NCBI GenBank assembly: GCA_002205965.3
Contig: NADL03000466.1
Coordinates: 682,001-746,000 of the forward strand
Origin: Kappaphycus alvarezii
Lineage: Eukaryota; Rhodophyta; Florideophyceae; Gigartinales; Solieriaceae
DNA: 64,000 nt
Direction of reading: 5' to 3'
Shown: positions 22,305 to 31,723 of the stretch, one piece after another
Numbering within the stretch: the stretch's first letter is position 1
Layout of the letters: each line of letters opens with the position of its first letter
Made by a program: the position numbers and the translations under genes
The notes under the pieces: model-generated
What the model saw: the letters and a program-made list of their open reading frames with translations, nothing else
Database searches by the model: none
Told to the model about the DNA's origin: nothing

Positions 22305-22403
22305 GTACATGCCAGCGCAGCCAGCTCAGCATGCCAGCTCAGCCAGCGCAGCATGCCAGCTCGGCCAGCGCAGCGTGCAATCGCAACCAACGCAGCATGC
22401 CAA
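22305..22403 (+). repeat. Short GC-richer direct repeats in the element 3' region
   Basis: Imperfect units built on CCAGC(G/T)CAG and CAGCATGCCAGCTC occur about four times in roughly 100 bp. The tract lies between the accessory ORF and the small acidic ORF. Confidence 0.7.
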
Positions 22404-22425
22404 ATAATTTCCAAATTTCATTATA

Positions 22426-22947
22426 TCACACCCTCTTGCTCAAGACGACCGTCCCGACTCGTCTCCATTGTTCTTCTTCTGTTTCTGTTAGAGTTCTCTG
22501 CCTTGTTGATAAAATATATGGTCTTTCAAACGGGTACGGATGCAACTGATTACCAATATGATGCTCTAAAAAGTAGGTTCGCATTACTGGTACCTCACTT
22601 TGTAGCATAGCCTCATATATTGGTTTGATAACATCGAGGTGGGGTTGAATACATTCTTCTTCCGTGACTCTTCCGAATCTTCCAAGAGTGAAAAAATATA
22701 TGTGATATGCAAACTCTTCTGGAAGATGCCGGAGGAATGGATGCCGATAAGAAAAGAAGACGCGCATCATCAAGAACGAATCTTCGTAAGATAAGTGCGG
22801 TCCATGTAGCGCCCTAAAACATAAACAGATGCTTATCATGAAATAAGAAATGACCTGCGCATCGTTCGCATCCTCGGAGATATTGCGCAGCCAAAAAGAT
22901 AATCTTCTTCTTCCGACTGTATGCTGTGCATGGTTGTGAAGGAGAGC
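22426..22947 (-). CDS. Accessory ORF 2 of the gypsy element (paralogue of the pol C-terminal domain)
   Basis: The Met-initiated ORF is 22426-22839 (137 codons), but the frame is open further upstream and overlaps the end of pol in the -1 frame. Residues from ISICLCFRALHGPHLSYEDS to GNQLHPYPFERPY align with pol ORF residues about 507-611 (INICLCFRTLNGPLLPEEDF to YRLVPYPLWEPY). The match includes the G-R-(F/Y)-G-x-V block, the I-(I/K)-P-I-Y block and the closing P-Y-P. Upstream, W-L-R-N-I-S also matches W-I-I-S. No transmembrane or envelope-like features are seen. Function unknown; it could be read as a fusion with pol if the one-base offset is an error or a recoding site. Confidence 0.6.
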   Translation of the reverse strand, partial: ALLHNHAQHTVGRRRLSFWLRNISEDANDAQVISYFMISICLCFRALHGPHLSYEDSFLMMRVFFSYRHPFLRHLPEEFAYHIYFFTLGRFGRVTEEECIQPHLDVIKPIYEAMLQSEVPVMRTYFLEHHIGNQLHPYPFERPYILSTRQRTLTETEEEQWRRVGTVVLSKRV

Positions 22948-25900
22948 TAGAGATGAAGTTGTGGTGGACGGTCCCGATGAATGGCCGCGACCAGCTCCTG
23001 ACGTACTGGGACCTGCACGAGGTCCTCTCGGGGACGACCGGAACCTCTTCTGGGCGGGTTGTTGTCTCCTGAAGGTCCTCCTCTGGTCATCATCACTGCT
23101 TCAGGAGGATCCTCGCCGCCTCCAACGTTCCCAATTTGTGGCGGAGAAACGTAAGGTTCCCATAGAGGATACGGGACCAGCCTGTATTCCATATCCGGGG
23201 GTAAGGCGTAACCTCTCAGTCGCACGTCTTGGTTGTTCTTGAGAAATACGTAAATTGGACGGATAATATTCAGATACGTTTGCGACAAGTCTCCAGCAGC
23301 TACCATTCCATATCTTCCTATAGAGTAATGATATATTACCTCCACAAACTCTGGACCTGCTTCCGTGAACCTTCCGTTTTGGAATGAAAATAGAACTCTT
23401 ATTAATAGTCGGAAATCTTCTTCAGGTAGCAATGGTCCGTTCAACGTACGAAAACATAGGCATATATTAATGTAGAAATGGATGATTACGTGGAGTTCGT
23501 AGTAGTCCCGCGTAACCGAGATGATCCATTCCCAGGCCCTTTTTCCTCCCATAGGAATCATTCTATAGTTAAAGATGAGTATGCCCCGTGGTTGCGCATA
23601 GTCCTGTGTGAGAAGGAATTCTTCAGGCCTCTGATGGTAAGGGACCAGACGACGTGCATGGATGGCCCTCCTTGATCTCTTCCCTGAGCTTGAACAGAGC
23701 TGATAGTGCGGGTGTCTTTCCTCCGTGACGATGCAAGGGTTCGAGTACTTGGTTTGGAAGGCCGGCCACTTCACAGCCTGCTGCATTGCTTTTCCATGTA
23801 CTACAAGTACTTTAGAGCCAACTGAAAAGGTTCTGACTGCAGGTTCTGCATCCTTATTTCTTGTCTGTGTTAGCGCGCGGTGTGATCTCCAGCCTTCGGT
23901 GGCCAGTAGTTCAACTTCCCTACTCTCTTCATCGATAATATTTGTTTCCATGTCTCTCTGTAACATTCTAGGAGCCCTTCCGTACATTAGCTCGAATGGT
24001 GAGCGTCCATTTCTTCCTCTTCTTCGACGATAGCCGTATAACACTTTTGGTAAGGCATCTTCCCACTGGATTTCATTCTCCGACATAGTTTTCGATATTG
24101 CTCGTTTGATGGTTCCAACCATCCTCTCCGCTTTCCCGTTGGACATAGGAGCGTATGCGAGAACGGTCTTCAGCTGAATCCCTTTCTCTTCCAAAAAACG
24201 AAGCAGTGAAGTTGCAGTAAAACAAAGGGCGTTATCCGAGATGATCCTTTTTGGAAGACCAAACGGTTCAATTATTTCTTTTTCGATGAATCTCAGTACC
24301 ACCTCAGCATTTGCCTCCTCAACTGCAACTGCTATTGGCCATCCAGTAAGATGTTCCACCCCTATAAGGAGATATTTGTTTCCGGAAGAAGTTTCCTTGA
24401 ACGGGCCCGCGAAGTCAATTGAGAAGGTTTCAAAGAGACCGGAAACTGGAAAACTTAGAGTTGTCTTATACTTCCGTATTGGAGTGAATTTTTGGCAGTT
24501 GTCGCAGCTTTTCACGAAATTATAGACGTCCTTATGGATACCGGGCCACCAGAATCTCTCAGTTACGAATTTTTTGGTTGTTTCGAGATCCCAATGCCCT
24601 AGCTCATCATGGAAAGTCCTCAAGATCTTCATTCTTTCTTTCAAAGGGGCCACTAGTCGGGGACCGGCTTTAGTGTGCCGGAAGAGTTTCCCATTCCACA
24701 ATGTAAAAGCCTTTTGATTCCTGCGTACCCAATTTCTGTGTTCAAGATCAACCTTTCTCATTTCTAGTCCATCGAGGAATTTGATCAGTCCGTGAATATT
24801 AGCTTCGTACTCGTTATCGTTCGGCAACTGCAACTCGGCGACTCCGACGATGTCCTCCGAAGCTTTTTCATTTGGAATCAGTGCGTCCCTCAAGCGGGAT
24901 AGGTAATCGGCAGGCTGATTATTGCGTCCGGGTCTATACACAATTTCAAACCGATATTCTGCGAAAATGTCGAGCCATCGGGCCAAGCGGTGATGTACAT
25001 CCTTCTTTTGGAATGCTGTTTAAGTGCCTGGTGATCAGTTATCAAGACAAATTTCTCGAGTGATAAAAGGTATACGCGAAACTTTTTCAGCGCGAAGACG
25101 ACAGCTAGCGCTTCTTTCTCGCAGACTGAGTATCTCTTTTCCGCATCATTCAGAGTTCGGCTTGCGAATTGAACAGGGTGTAGTCTTCCGTTTTCATCTT
25201 TTTGGGACAAAACGGCACCCAAAGACCGTTCTGAGGCATCTGTCTCCACAACGAATGGTCTCTTGAAATCTGGGTACATGAGAACTGGGGGACACATAGC
25301 TTATCTTTAAGCTCCTGAAATGCAGTTTCCATTTCCTTGTTCCAGTAAAATTTTCCGTTCTTCGTAGTGCTGGCATGTAACGGTGCTGCAGTCTTGGCGA
25401 AATCTTTGATAAATCTTCTGTAATATGAGGCCAGTCCTAAGAAGCTTCGGACCTCCGTCTTTGAAGCGGGCCTTGGTGCCAACTTTTTTTCGTTTTCTCT
25501 GGATCCACTCTAATTCCCTCTTGGTCGACGATATGACCGAGTAATTGGATAGAAGTTTTCGCAAAGAAGCATTTGCTCAACTTAATTTTCAAGCTATACT
25601 CCGATATCCTCTCCACAACTGTCTTGACGTGCGAGATGTGCTGATCCAATGTTTCTGAGAATATGACGACATCATCGATATAGACTCTTGCGAATGGAAG
25701 TCCTTTCAAAACCTCGTTCATCATTCTTTGGAATGTAGCTGGTGCATTCATGAGACCAAAAGGCATCACTTCGAACCTGAACGTACCGGCTTTGCTGGTA
25801 AAGGTTGTTTTTTCCTTACATTTTTCATCCAATGGAATCTGCCAATAGCCAGTGTAAAGGTCAATTGAGGTGAAATATCTCCCGTCCTTCAGGTCCTCGA

Positions 25901-26627
25901 GGATCTCCTCCATGTTCGGAATCGGAAATCGATCGGGTATCATTCTCTGGTTCAGTTGTCGGTAATCGACGCAAAAACGCAGCTTTCCATCCTTCTTTGG
26001 TGCGACCACAACTGGAAACGACCATGGGGATGAAACTGGTCGAATAATATCATTTTTCAGCATACTTGTAACATTTTCTGAGATAAATTGGTCATATTTT
26101 GGCGGTTGACGTCTAGGCTTGTGGTAAATCGGTTGAGTGTCGGTAAGTTCGAACGAGTGAGTAACCGGTACACTTGCTTGTCTTAAATCTGAAACGCTCC
26201 ATGCAATTACTTCGGAAGATGTTAACATGTCGGATATTTTCAGTGAGGGGGCGGGAAGGTGCTGCACTTTTCCTTGGATTTCTGCCATTTGGCGCCCTTT
26301 TTCTTCTTGATCCTCAACCTCAATATTTTGAAGGACCTCTTCCGTCGTGCTCACATCTTCATATATGGAATTCGACGTATTCTTATTTTCTTTGCAAAGG
26401 TAATCTTCTTTCATGCTCCGAATTCTGTCCTTTGATTCGATATCATCGCAAAAAGAAACACATTCGGGTTTCAAACTTATCCTAGAATTCCAGTCGTCAT
26501 CTGTTTCAAACCCGGAATCATAATCGTCCCATGCCATGTTCATTACCCCCGAGGGTACCCTTTTCCACTTCCGAAAGTGTAGTTGGTTCCGAATCTTCGC
26601 TGTCATAGCTAGAAGTGAAATCTTCAC
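22947..26627 (-). CDS. pol: Gypsy pol: RT, RNase H, integrase plus accessory domain 1 (frame interrupted)
   Basis: Reverse transcribes the element RNA and integrates the cDNA. The first block (26627-25437) carries RT, with KKDGKLRFCVDYRQLN, SIDLYTGYWQIPL, MPFGLMNAPATFQ and the catalytic YIDD at residues 316-319. RNase H continues through SFLGLASYYRRFI, VVETDASERSLGAVLSQ and ITDHQALK to RPGRNNQPADYLSRL. Integrase (ORF from 24986) has the zinc site H126, H131, C161, C164 and catalytic D191, D251, E287 with 35 residues between the last two. Residues about 490-611 form an accessory domain duplicated downstream. Frame breaks lie near 25,490 (A run), 25,298 (C run) and 25,018 (A run), each one base short. 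Pol is +1 relative to gag, with a 110-nt overlap. Confidence 0.92.
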
Positions 26628-28419
26628 TGTCCGTTTCTTTTAAATCTTCAGGATGCGTGCTTTTGTCGAAATCCAGGGGCATCTTCACGGTTCTGCCGTC
26701 AATATTAACTGAAACCATTTGGTTGCCCAAGTCAATGCATGTTCCTAGTCTTTCCATTGTGGGGCAGCCAATGATTGCATCGAAAGGGAGATCCGGCATG
26801 ACAAGAAAGTCTACATCAACTTTAGAGTCCCCAAAGAACACGGAAACCTTGTCAACAGTGCCCATGCATTTTGAGACGGTTCCATCCGCTACAGTTATTT
26901 TTCGAGTCGTTGGAGTAATTTCGAGACCTAGATCTGTCACCAAAGTTTCTGAAATGAGGTTTGGAACAGCACCCGAATCGAAGAGAGCTTGGGTTTTCAT
27001 ACCCAATACTTTGACTGGTACCAGCTTAAGACGTCTTGGTGCTGTCGAGGCCGATTGAAGAAACAGTTTCTTACCCTTAGCGGACTTATTAGACCTGATA
27101 ATTTTTTTGAGTTCTTTTCTCGCATCCTCTGCGTCGCCCCTCAAAAGTTGACCAAACGTTATCCCAGTTGGGGCCGATGCAAGCTCAGCCACCAAATTGT
27201 ACCTCTTCACATACTCTAGTACGTCCTTAGAGATACTCTTAACTTTCTTACTCTTTTTCGTCTTCTTGGCCGGAGTGACTCCCACTCCTGGAACAACTTG
27301 ATCAGACCTCTTGGTTCGAGGAGGTACAGGTGCTGGGATATGCTCCAGCATTCCATACTCTAGCCTAGGTTTCTTCGATAAAATGTTCCCTTCCCCATCC
27401 CTTTTTGTCACATTGACTTGACTAATCTCTTCAGCGATGGATACGTTACCGGCATCCGTCAACCTTTGATCCCTTCTATTTTGTAAGATTTTCACCTCTG
27501 GTCCTGACTCACTCCTTGCTTCCGATAAATTTGCTCTTCTGTTGTCTTTAGACCAGCAGTTACTTTCATGATGCCCATATCGACCGCACTTTGCACAACG
27601 AGTGTTTCTATGTGGATTATCAGGACACCTGTTTGCAAAGTGTCCAGGCTTGTGACAGTAAGAACAGACTTCTGCGGCCTTAGGGGCCCCAGACTGGTTC
27701 TTCTTAATGGTAAGAGTAAGGCTTTCCAACTGCGAGGTTATCATGTCAAGTCGATTATCGAATCGGGTTTCCAACCTTTCTTCCAAGTTTTTGACATCGC
27801 TCCTGACAGATTCTAATGCCGCTGCACTAGTAGCCGGCCTTTGATAATTCTTTTCAGGATGTACGATAGACATCGATGTGCGGGTTTCCCTCGGTACCTC
27901 ACTCAGTGACTGAAACGTCTCCGAATTTTTGACAAATTCTACTATGGTACCCTTCAGTTCATCAAAAGTGTGAGGGCCCTTGATGAGGAGGAAATCGGAG
28001 AGCCGCTTATCCCCCATAGCCGCCTTACGCAGCATTCCGTACTTGGCTTGGGCGTTGAACCCAGCCTTTTCATAAAGATCACACAAGTACACCAATGAGC
28101 TTAACAAATCGTCGAAGTTGAGCCGGGCCTCTATGGCGGTACGAATCATCTCATCTGGTTCTACCTCCTTAGCATACTCTTTCACAAGCCACTCACATAC
28201 CTCACCGAAGTTACGCCCATTCCCGTTAAGAGACCACCCGTCGATAAACTTGGACTTATATTTGTGCTTTGCGTCACCATGAAGATAGGCGAAGATACTT
28301 GCGGCCTTCTCTTCATCGCCCTTCTCTCGCATCACAACGTTGACATATGTGTAAAGAAACTCCTCAACGTCTTCAGTCTTGCCCCCTGTGAACGTTATAC
28401 GAGCAGCGTTGAGATCCAT
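26518..28419 (-). CDS. gag: Gypsy gag-protease polyprotein
   Basis: A 633-codon ORF starting 87 bp inside the 5' LTR. The N-terminal 180 residues look like a capsid-type helical region. A probable coiled coil lies at about 200-240 (SDVKNLEERLETRFDNRLDM). Two CX2CX4HX4C zinc knuckles follow: C252, C255, H260, C265 and C275, C278, H283, C288, which would bind the packaged RNA. A basic linker around 380-400 leads to an aspartic protease with active site LFDSGA (DSG at 481-483) and the later FDAIIG block at about 546-551. Ends with an acidic Ser/Asp/Glu tail. The ORF is uninterrupted, in contrast to pol. Confidence 0.95.
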   Translation of the reverse strand: MDLNAARITFTGGKTEDVEEFLYTYVNVVMREKGDEEKAASIFAYLHGDAKHKYKSKFIDGWSLNGNGRNFGEVCEWLVKEYAKEVEPDEMIRTAIEARLNFDDLLSSLVYLCDLYEKAGFNAQAKYGMLRKAAMGDKRLSDFLLIKGPHTFDELKGTIVEFVKNSETFQSLSEVPRETRTSMSIVHPEKNYQRPATSAAALESVRSDVKNLEERLETRFDNRLDMITSQLESLTLTIKKNQSGAPKAAEVCSYCHKPGHFANRCPDNPHRNTRCAKCGRYGHHESNCWSKDNRRANLSEARSESGPEVKILQNRRDQRLTDAGNVSIAEEISQVNVTKRDGEGNILSKKPRLEYGMLEHIPAPVPPRTKRSDQVVPGVGVTPAKKTKKSKKVKSISKDVLEYVKRYNLVAELASAPTGITFGQLLRGDAEDARKELKKIIRSNKSAKGKKLFLQSASTAPRRLKLVPVKVLGMKTQALFDSGAVPNLISETLVTDLGLEITPTTRKITVADGTVSKCMGTVDKVSVFFGDSKVDVDFLVMPDLPFDAIIGCPTMERLGTCIDLGNQMVSVNIDGRTVKMPLDFDKSTHPEDLKETDSEDFTSSYDSEDSEPTTLSEVEKGTLGGNEHGMGRL

Positions 28420-28486
28420 GATTACAGAAAAGAAATCCCCCGAAGTGTTCCTTACTACTGCTCAACTCGAATACCTCGGGTGCAAC

Positions 28487-28504
28487 CCCCCCACAAGAGT
28501 ACCA
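28487..28504 (-). promoter_or_regulatory. Primer-binding-site candidate
   Basis: In element sense the LTR end is followed after two T residues by TGGTACTCTTGTGGGGGG, giving the TGG expected opposite a tRNA CCA end. I could not assign the tRNA. Confidence 0.45.
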
Positions 28505-28506
28505 AA

Positions 28507-28942
28507 TGATAGGGGTAAATCGGCGGGGGAAGAGATCCTCAGAACCAATTACCCTGAGAAGGAGGTGTTGCGAGCGACAAAAGTGCTGCCGTGGTATTGT
28601 TGAACGAACAAAAGGGAGTGTATATAGAAGAGAGTTGAGGAAGCTACAAGCAAGTATAAAAGGGGCAGGGTCTACCACCGACGCTCTGCGACTAGCGTAA
28701 GAAAAAGTTTTCTTGGGTCTGAAGTTGACTCTCAACTTCCTACTACTCGGGACTTGGCTTGAAGTTGTCTGCCAACTTGCTTCACCTCCACTAAAGGAAG
28801 CAGTTTACTCGGCTTATATAGACTTTTGGCTACCCCAAAAGTCTCAAAAACATACTAATAACCATAAAATGTATTCACGGTAATCGTGTGAACCAGAGAG
28901 ACTATTAGAAGATATTTCCTCAAGGTAAATATCTAGGTGCCA
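28507..28942 (-). repeat. 5' LTR of the gypsy element
   Basis: 436 bp, TG...CA ends. The minus-strand TATA-like CTATATAAG at 28813-28821 is the probable core promoter driving gag. The type B array LTRs resemble this copy closely over the first 330 bp of the + strand. Confidence 0.88.
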
Positions 28943-29151
28943 TACCCATGCCAGCCACCCATCGGCCAGGGGTGGGAATTGATGTGGCCATTATATAGAC
29001 CTTTCAGAGTACTTGTAGTATCACCCACAACCTGGAACTGTACTGACATCTACTATGACAGCGTGTCCTAAAATGAAAAAATCAACCGATGAATTTGCCA
29101 CACTCACCCAAATTAAAAATATCTTGCAAATTCAAAAACTGTAAAAATAAG
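28943..29151. other. Unique spacer between gypsy LTR and array
   Basis: About 209 bp with no similarity to the LTR or to the array unit. Confidence 0.6.
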
Positions 29152-29470
29152 CTTTAGCAGATAGAAATGAAAAAGGATAACGGTTCAAGTTTCATTCCTG
29201 ACATAAACGGAGGGAATGATGGAGTAGTTTACTTTGTGGTCTGAAACTTCTAGCGGGGGATGTATACCGAGTTTGGAGAAAAGGAAAGGAGAAAAAAGAG
29301 ATGGGTCTGCCCCTCCGTGTCCCTGTGAATAAATCGACGGGTCAAGCATAAACCGCTCACCTGCAGACGGCACGGCCATCACGACATTTCCGTGCTGTGT
29401 TCTTGCGTACCACTAGTAACTACTGGCGCCGGGATATCATTCCATACCAGCTGAGCAGAGGTAGATACAC

Positions 29471-29731
29471 GTGTGGTTAGTTATTCGAGGATCCCCCTTG
29501 CACATTGGAGTGTGCACCTATTTTCCGACAAAACAGGGAAACTATTTAAAGATAGAACCAGGACAGTTCGAATATAAACATATTCGAAAAAGCCGTTTAC
29601 CACCACCACTTGATTTACCCACGTTTATTTCCCGGTTTAGAGGGTATCTGTTTCCCGTCGGGTTTAAGAAATGGGCCCATGTGCAGGTCTATCAGAGTTG
29701 CATTTCGTTGAGCTTATTATGTTGGCCTTGA
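29471..29731 (+). CDS. Small ORF upstream of the BTB-like gene (unit 0 copy)
   Basis: An 86-codon ORF opening MWLVIRGSPLHIGVCTYFPT in the type A block. Copies lie at 32925 (shifted), 46450, 49916, 53379, 56837 (shifted) and 60297. It is basic and aromatic-rich (KIEPGQFEYKHIRKSRLPPP) with no recognised domain. It ends about 130 bp before the start of the BTB-like ORF on the same strand. It could be an upstream exon, an upstream ORF, or chance; copies are too alike to test selection. Confidence 0.3.
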   Translation: MWLVIRGSPLHIGVCTYFPTKQGNYLKIEPGQFEYKHIRKSRLPPPLDLPTFISRFRGYLFPVGFKKWAHVQVYQSCISLSLLCWP

Positions 29732-29863
29732 TTTAGACTATATCTACAGTATATTCAATCCTTTGAAATTCCGAAGCAAGCACCGTCAAGTAGGCAACCC
29801 TGACGACTCATTCGGAAAACTCAATAACGGCGCAACAATCAGTTTGAGCCTTCCCCACACAAT

Positions 29864-31223
29864 ATGAATCCCTTTCCAACTTCCCCAGCAGAAGACATCG
29901 ACCCGGGCGCAATCCTCCAAGCACATGCTGACATACATATGCACGGTGGTCAACACGCCCATGCCTCCCCTGCTGATGGCAGCACTCCATCACGGCATGT
30001 CATTCATGATTTTCCTCTCGGCCCAAGGAAAACTATGAGCTGCCTGGGTTACACGTTTCCCATGCCGTTGAGAAGAGCTCCTGCTCCAGGTCGCACGCAA
30101 TCTGTCCGCACTATTTCAGAGGTGAAAGATGCTGATACTGAGTCTGAACTAGCTGCATATCAAATACCCACATCACAAAATGACGAGATAACCCAACCTA
30201 AGCAATGGATAATTGTCGGACGAATGCTTCATGCAAGGGAATGCAATCTGGAATGGTGCAGGCGGTGCAGGCGGCACGGACCTGATCGAGAAGGGGAACG
30301 ATTTAGTCCGGTAGTTGTGTTCCGTTCCACCCATCCTTCGGTCTGCCCGACACAGTTGTACCTATCAAGCTGGTGAAATTAAATGGGGCCATGGAGTACA
30401 TCCGGAGTCTTCGTTGGACACCGAGAAGGGATATTATATTCCTTCCTCGATACGTTTCGCCAACAGTTTGCAAAATTCTGCTGCAGGCAATGCAATTCCG
30501 GTGCAGAATTGGATTAGGTCACGTAGGCATGGCTGACCTCATTGACGCAATACTACTCGCGCACAGGTGGGGCATGATGCTTTTATTCGAAGCATTGTGT
30601 GATTTTGTCGTGGTCAGAGGGCTCCCGCGTTCGGGTGCCCCTTTAAAGCAACTTTCCTGCGTACTTTCATGTCAAAACGTTCCAGAGAGAATGAAACGTC
30701 ACTTCTGGGACAAAGTAGTACTCTTTTTCGATGATCTCTCCGAGGATGCGGGCTCAAACACCAGTCAAGAGGGCGGATCTGCCTCGCAGGAAAGAACAGG
30801 ACTCATATCTAAATTCCCGGACTTATGGAAGCTAGCATTGAGGGAAAATATGATAGGAATGCTGTTGCTTCAAATTATGTTCCAATCGAAGAAGAATATT
30901 GGCCATGAGCTGTGGGACGTTTTGTTAATAGAATTAGAACCAGAAGTTGCGAACGACGGGCTCCTTGTAAGATGGATAGAGTTAGTTCCCGACTACTATG
31001 GAATTGCGATCCACAATTGCTACGTCCTCCCGCGAAATTGTTCCACGAGAGCTGTCCTTCTGTTTTTGAAAGCGAAGGAAAACAAGATTCAGGCTATTTC
31101 GATGACATAACATTTCGATCCGAAGCGTTGGAGCTTCTGAGCACCGGAGTTCCTACATTCATGCTTTTTTTGAAAGATATGGATATCCCTCTTTGTGATA
31201 AAGGACGGTCATACATCAATTAA
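29864..31223 (+). pseudogene. BTB/POZ-like protein, copy 1 (frameshifted)
   Basis: Same protein as copy 4 (50308). One base is missing near 30,323 (GTTCCGTTCC where most copies have an extra base), which ends the first frame at 30376. Reading resumes in the 30373-31110 frame. A 3-bp deletion near 30,120 removes one residue. The T run near 30,922 is the four-T form. Confidence 0.5.
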
Positions 31224-31723
31224 CTGCTCAAATAAACCTTTTCTGATGCTTCAGAGTTCTCTTGTACTGGAAATACTGTGAAGGGAGGTACGAGAAGGCA
31301 TCGCACTTCCCTAGCAGCGCAGATCTCTATTTGTCGTGCTAATCCGGGGGGAGCCGAAGTATCTGCGAACATAGCCGATCGTATCTCTCAAATCGAAAAA
31401 CTCCTTTAGTTTGATGAACACACTTTGAAGAAATACCACCCCAGGGAGAGATGCTTCAACCCTGCCACTCTTCGTAGCACTGCTATGTCAGACAAGCACA
31501 AGAAGTATCAAAGCGTTATATCTCCATCGTCCCATAGAACAATGCTTCTTATCAATCCGTTTCCTACTCTTGCAAGATGCAATCCGGATTCATTCTTTGT
31601 TGTCGCATGCCTAAAATAGGTGTAGTGGATAGCGCCATGGTTCATTTCTCCAGAGCGAGACCCTCACTACTGCATGCCGCACTATCTCTCTCCTTTTAAG
31701 CCGCATGCCTGTTGCATGCCCCC

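Larger units (their letters stand above)
21565..28942 (-). mobile_element. Near-complete Ty3/gypsy LTR retrotransposon
   Basis: A 7.4 kb element on the minus strand: 5' LTR (28507-28942), primer-binding-site candidate, gag-protease, pol (RT, RNase H, integrase), two paralogous accessory domains, a small ORF and the 3' LTR (21565-21991). LTR termini are TG...CA. The LTRs differ visibly by substitutions and gaps, so the insertion is not very recent. The flanks do not show a matching target-site duplication (CTCAC against TACCC). Pol is interrupted by three single-base homopolymer deficits, which may be sequencing errors. Confidence 0.92.
29152..31723 (+). repeat. Array unit 0 (partial type A)
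   Basis: Begins within the end of the common segment (GCTTTAGC-GATAGAAATG) and contains a full type A-specific block with BTB-like copy 1. This is the left edge of the array. Confidence 0.9.

Noticed and set aside
22426-22839. Envelope gene for the gypsy element
   Set aside because: No signal peptide, transmembrane segment or cleavage motif. Instead it is a paralogue of the pol C-terminal domain.
23000-28400. Numerous + strand ORFs of 60-147 codons across the gypsy element
   Set aside because: All lie opposite gag or pol and are shadows of those genes.
21560-28947. Target-site duplication of the gypsy element
   Set aside because: The bases outside the two LTRs (CTCAC and TACCC) do not match at 4, 5 or 6 bp.
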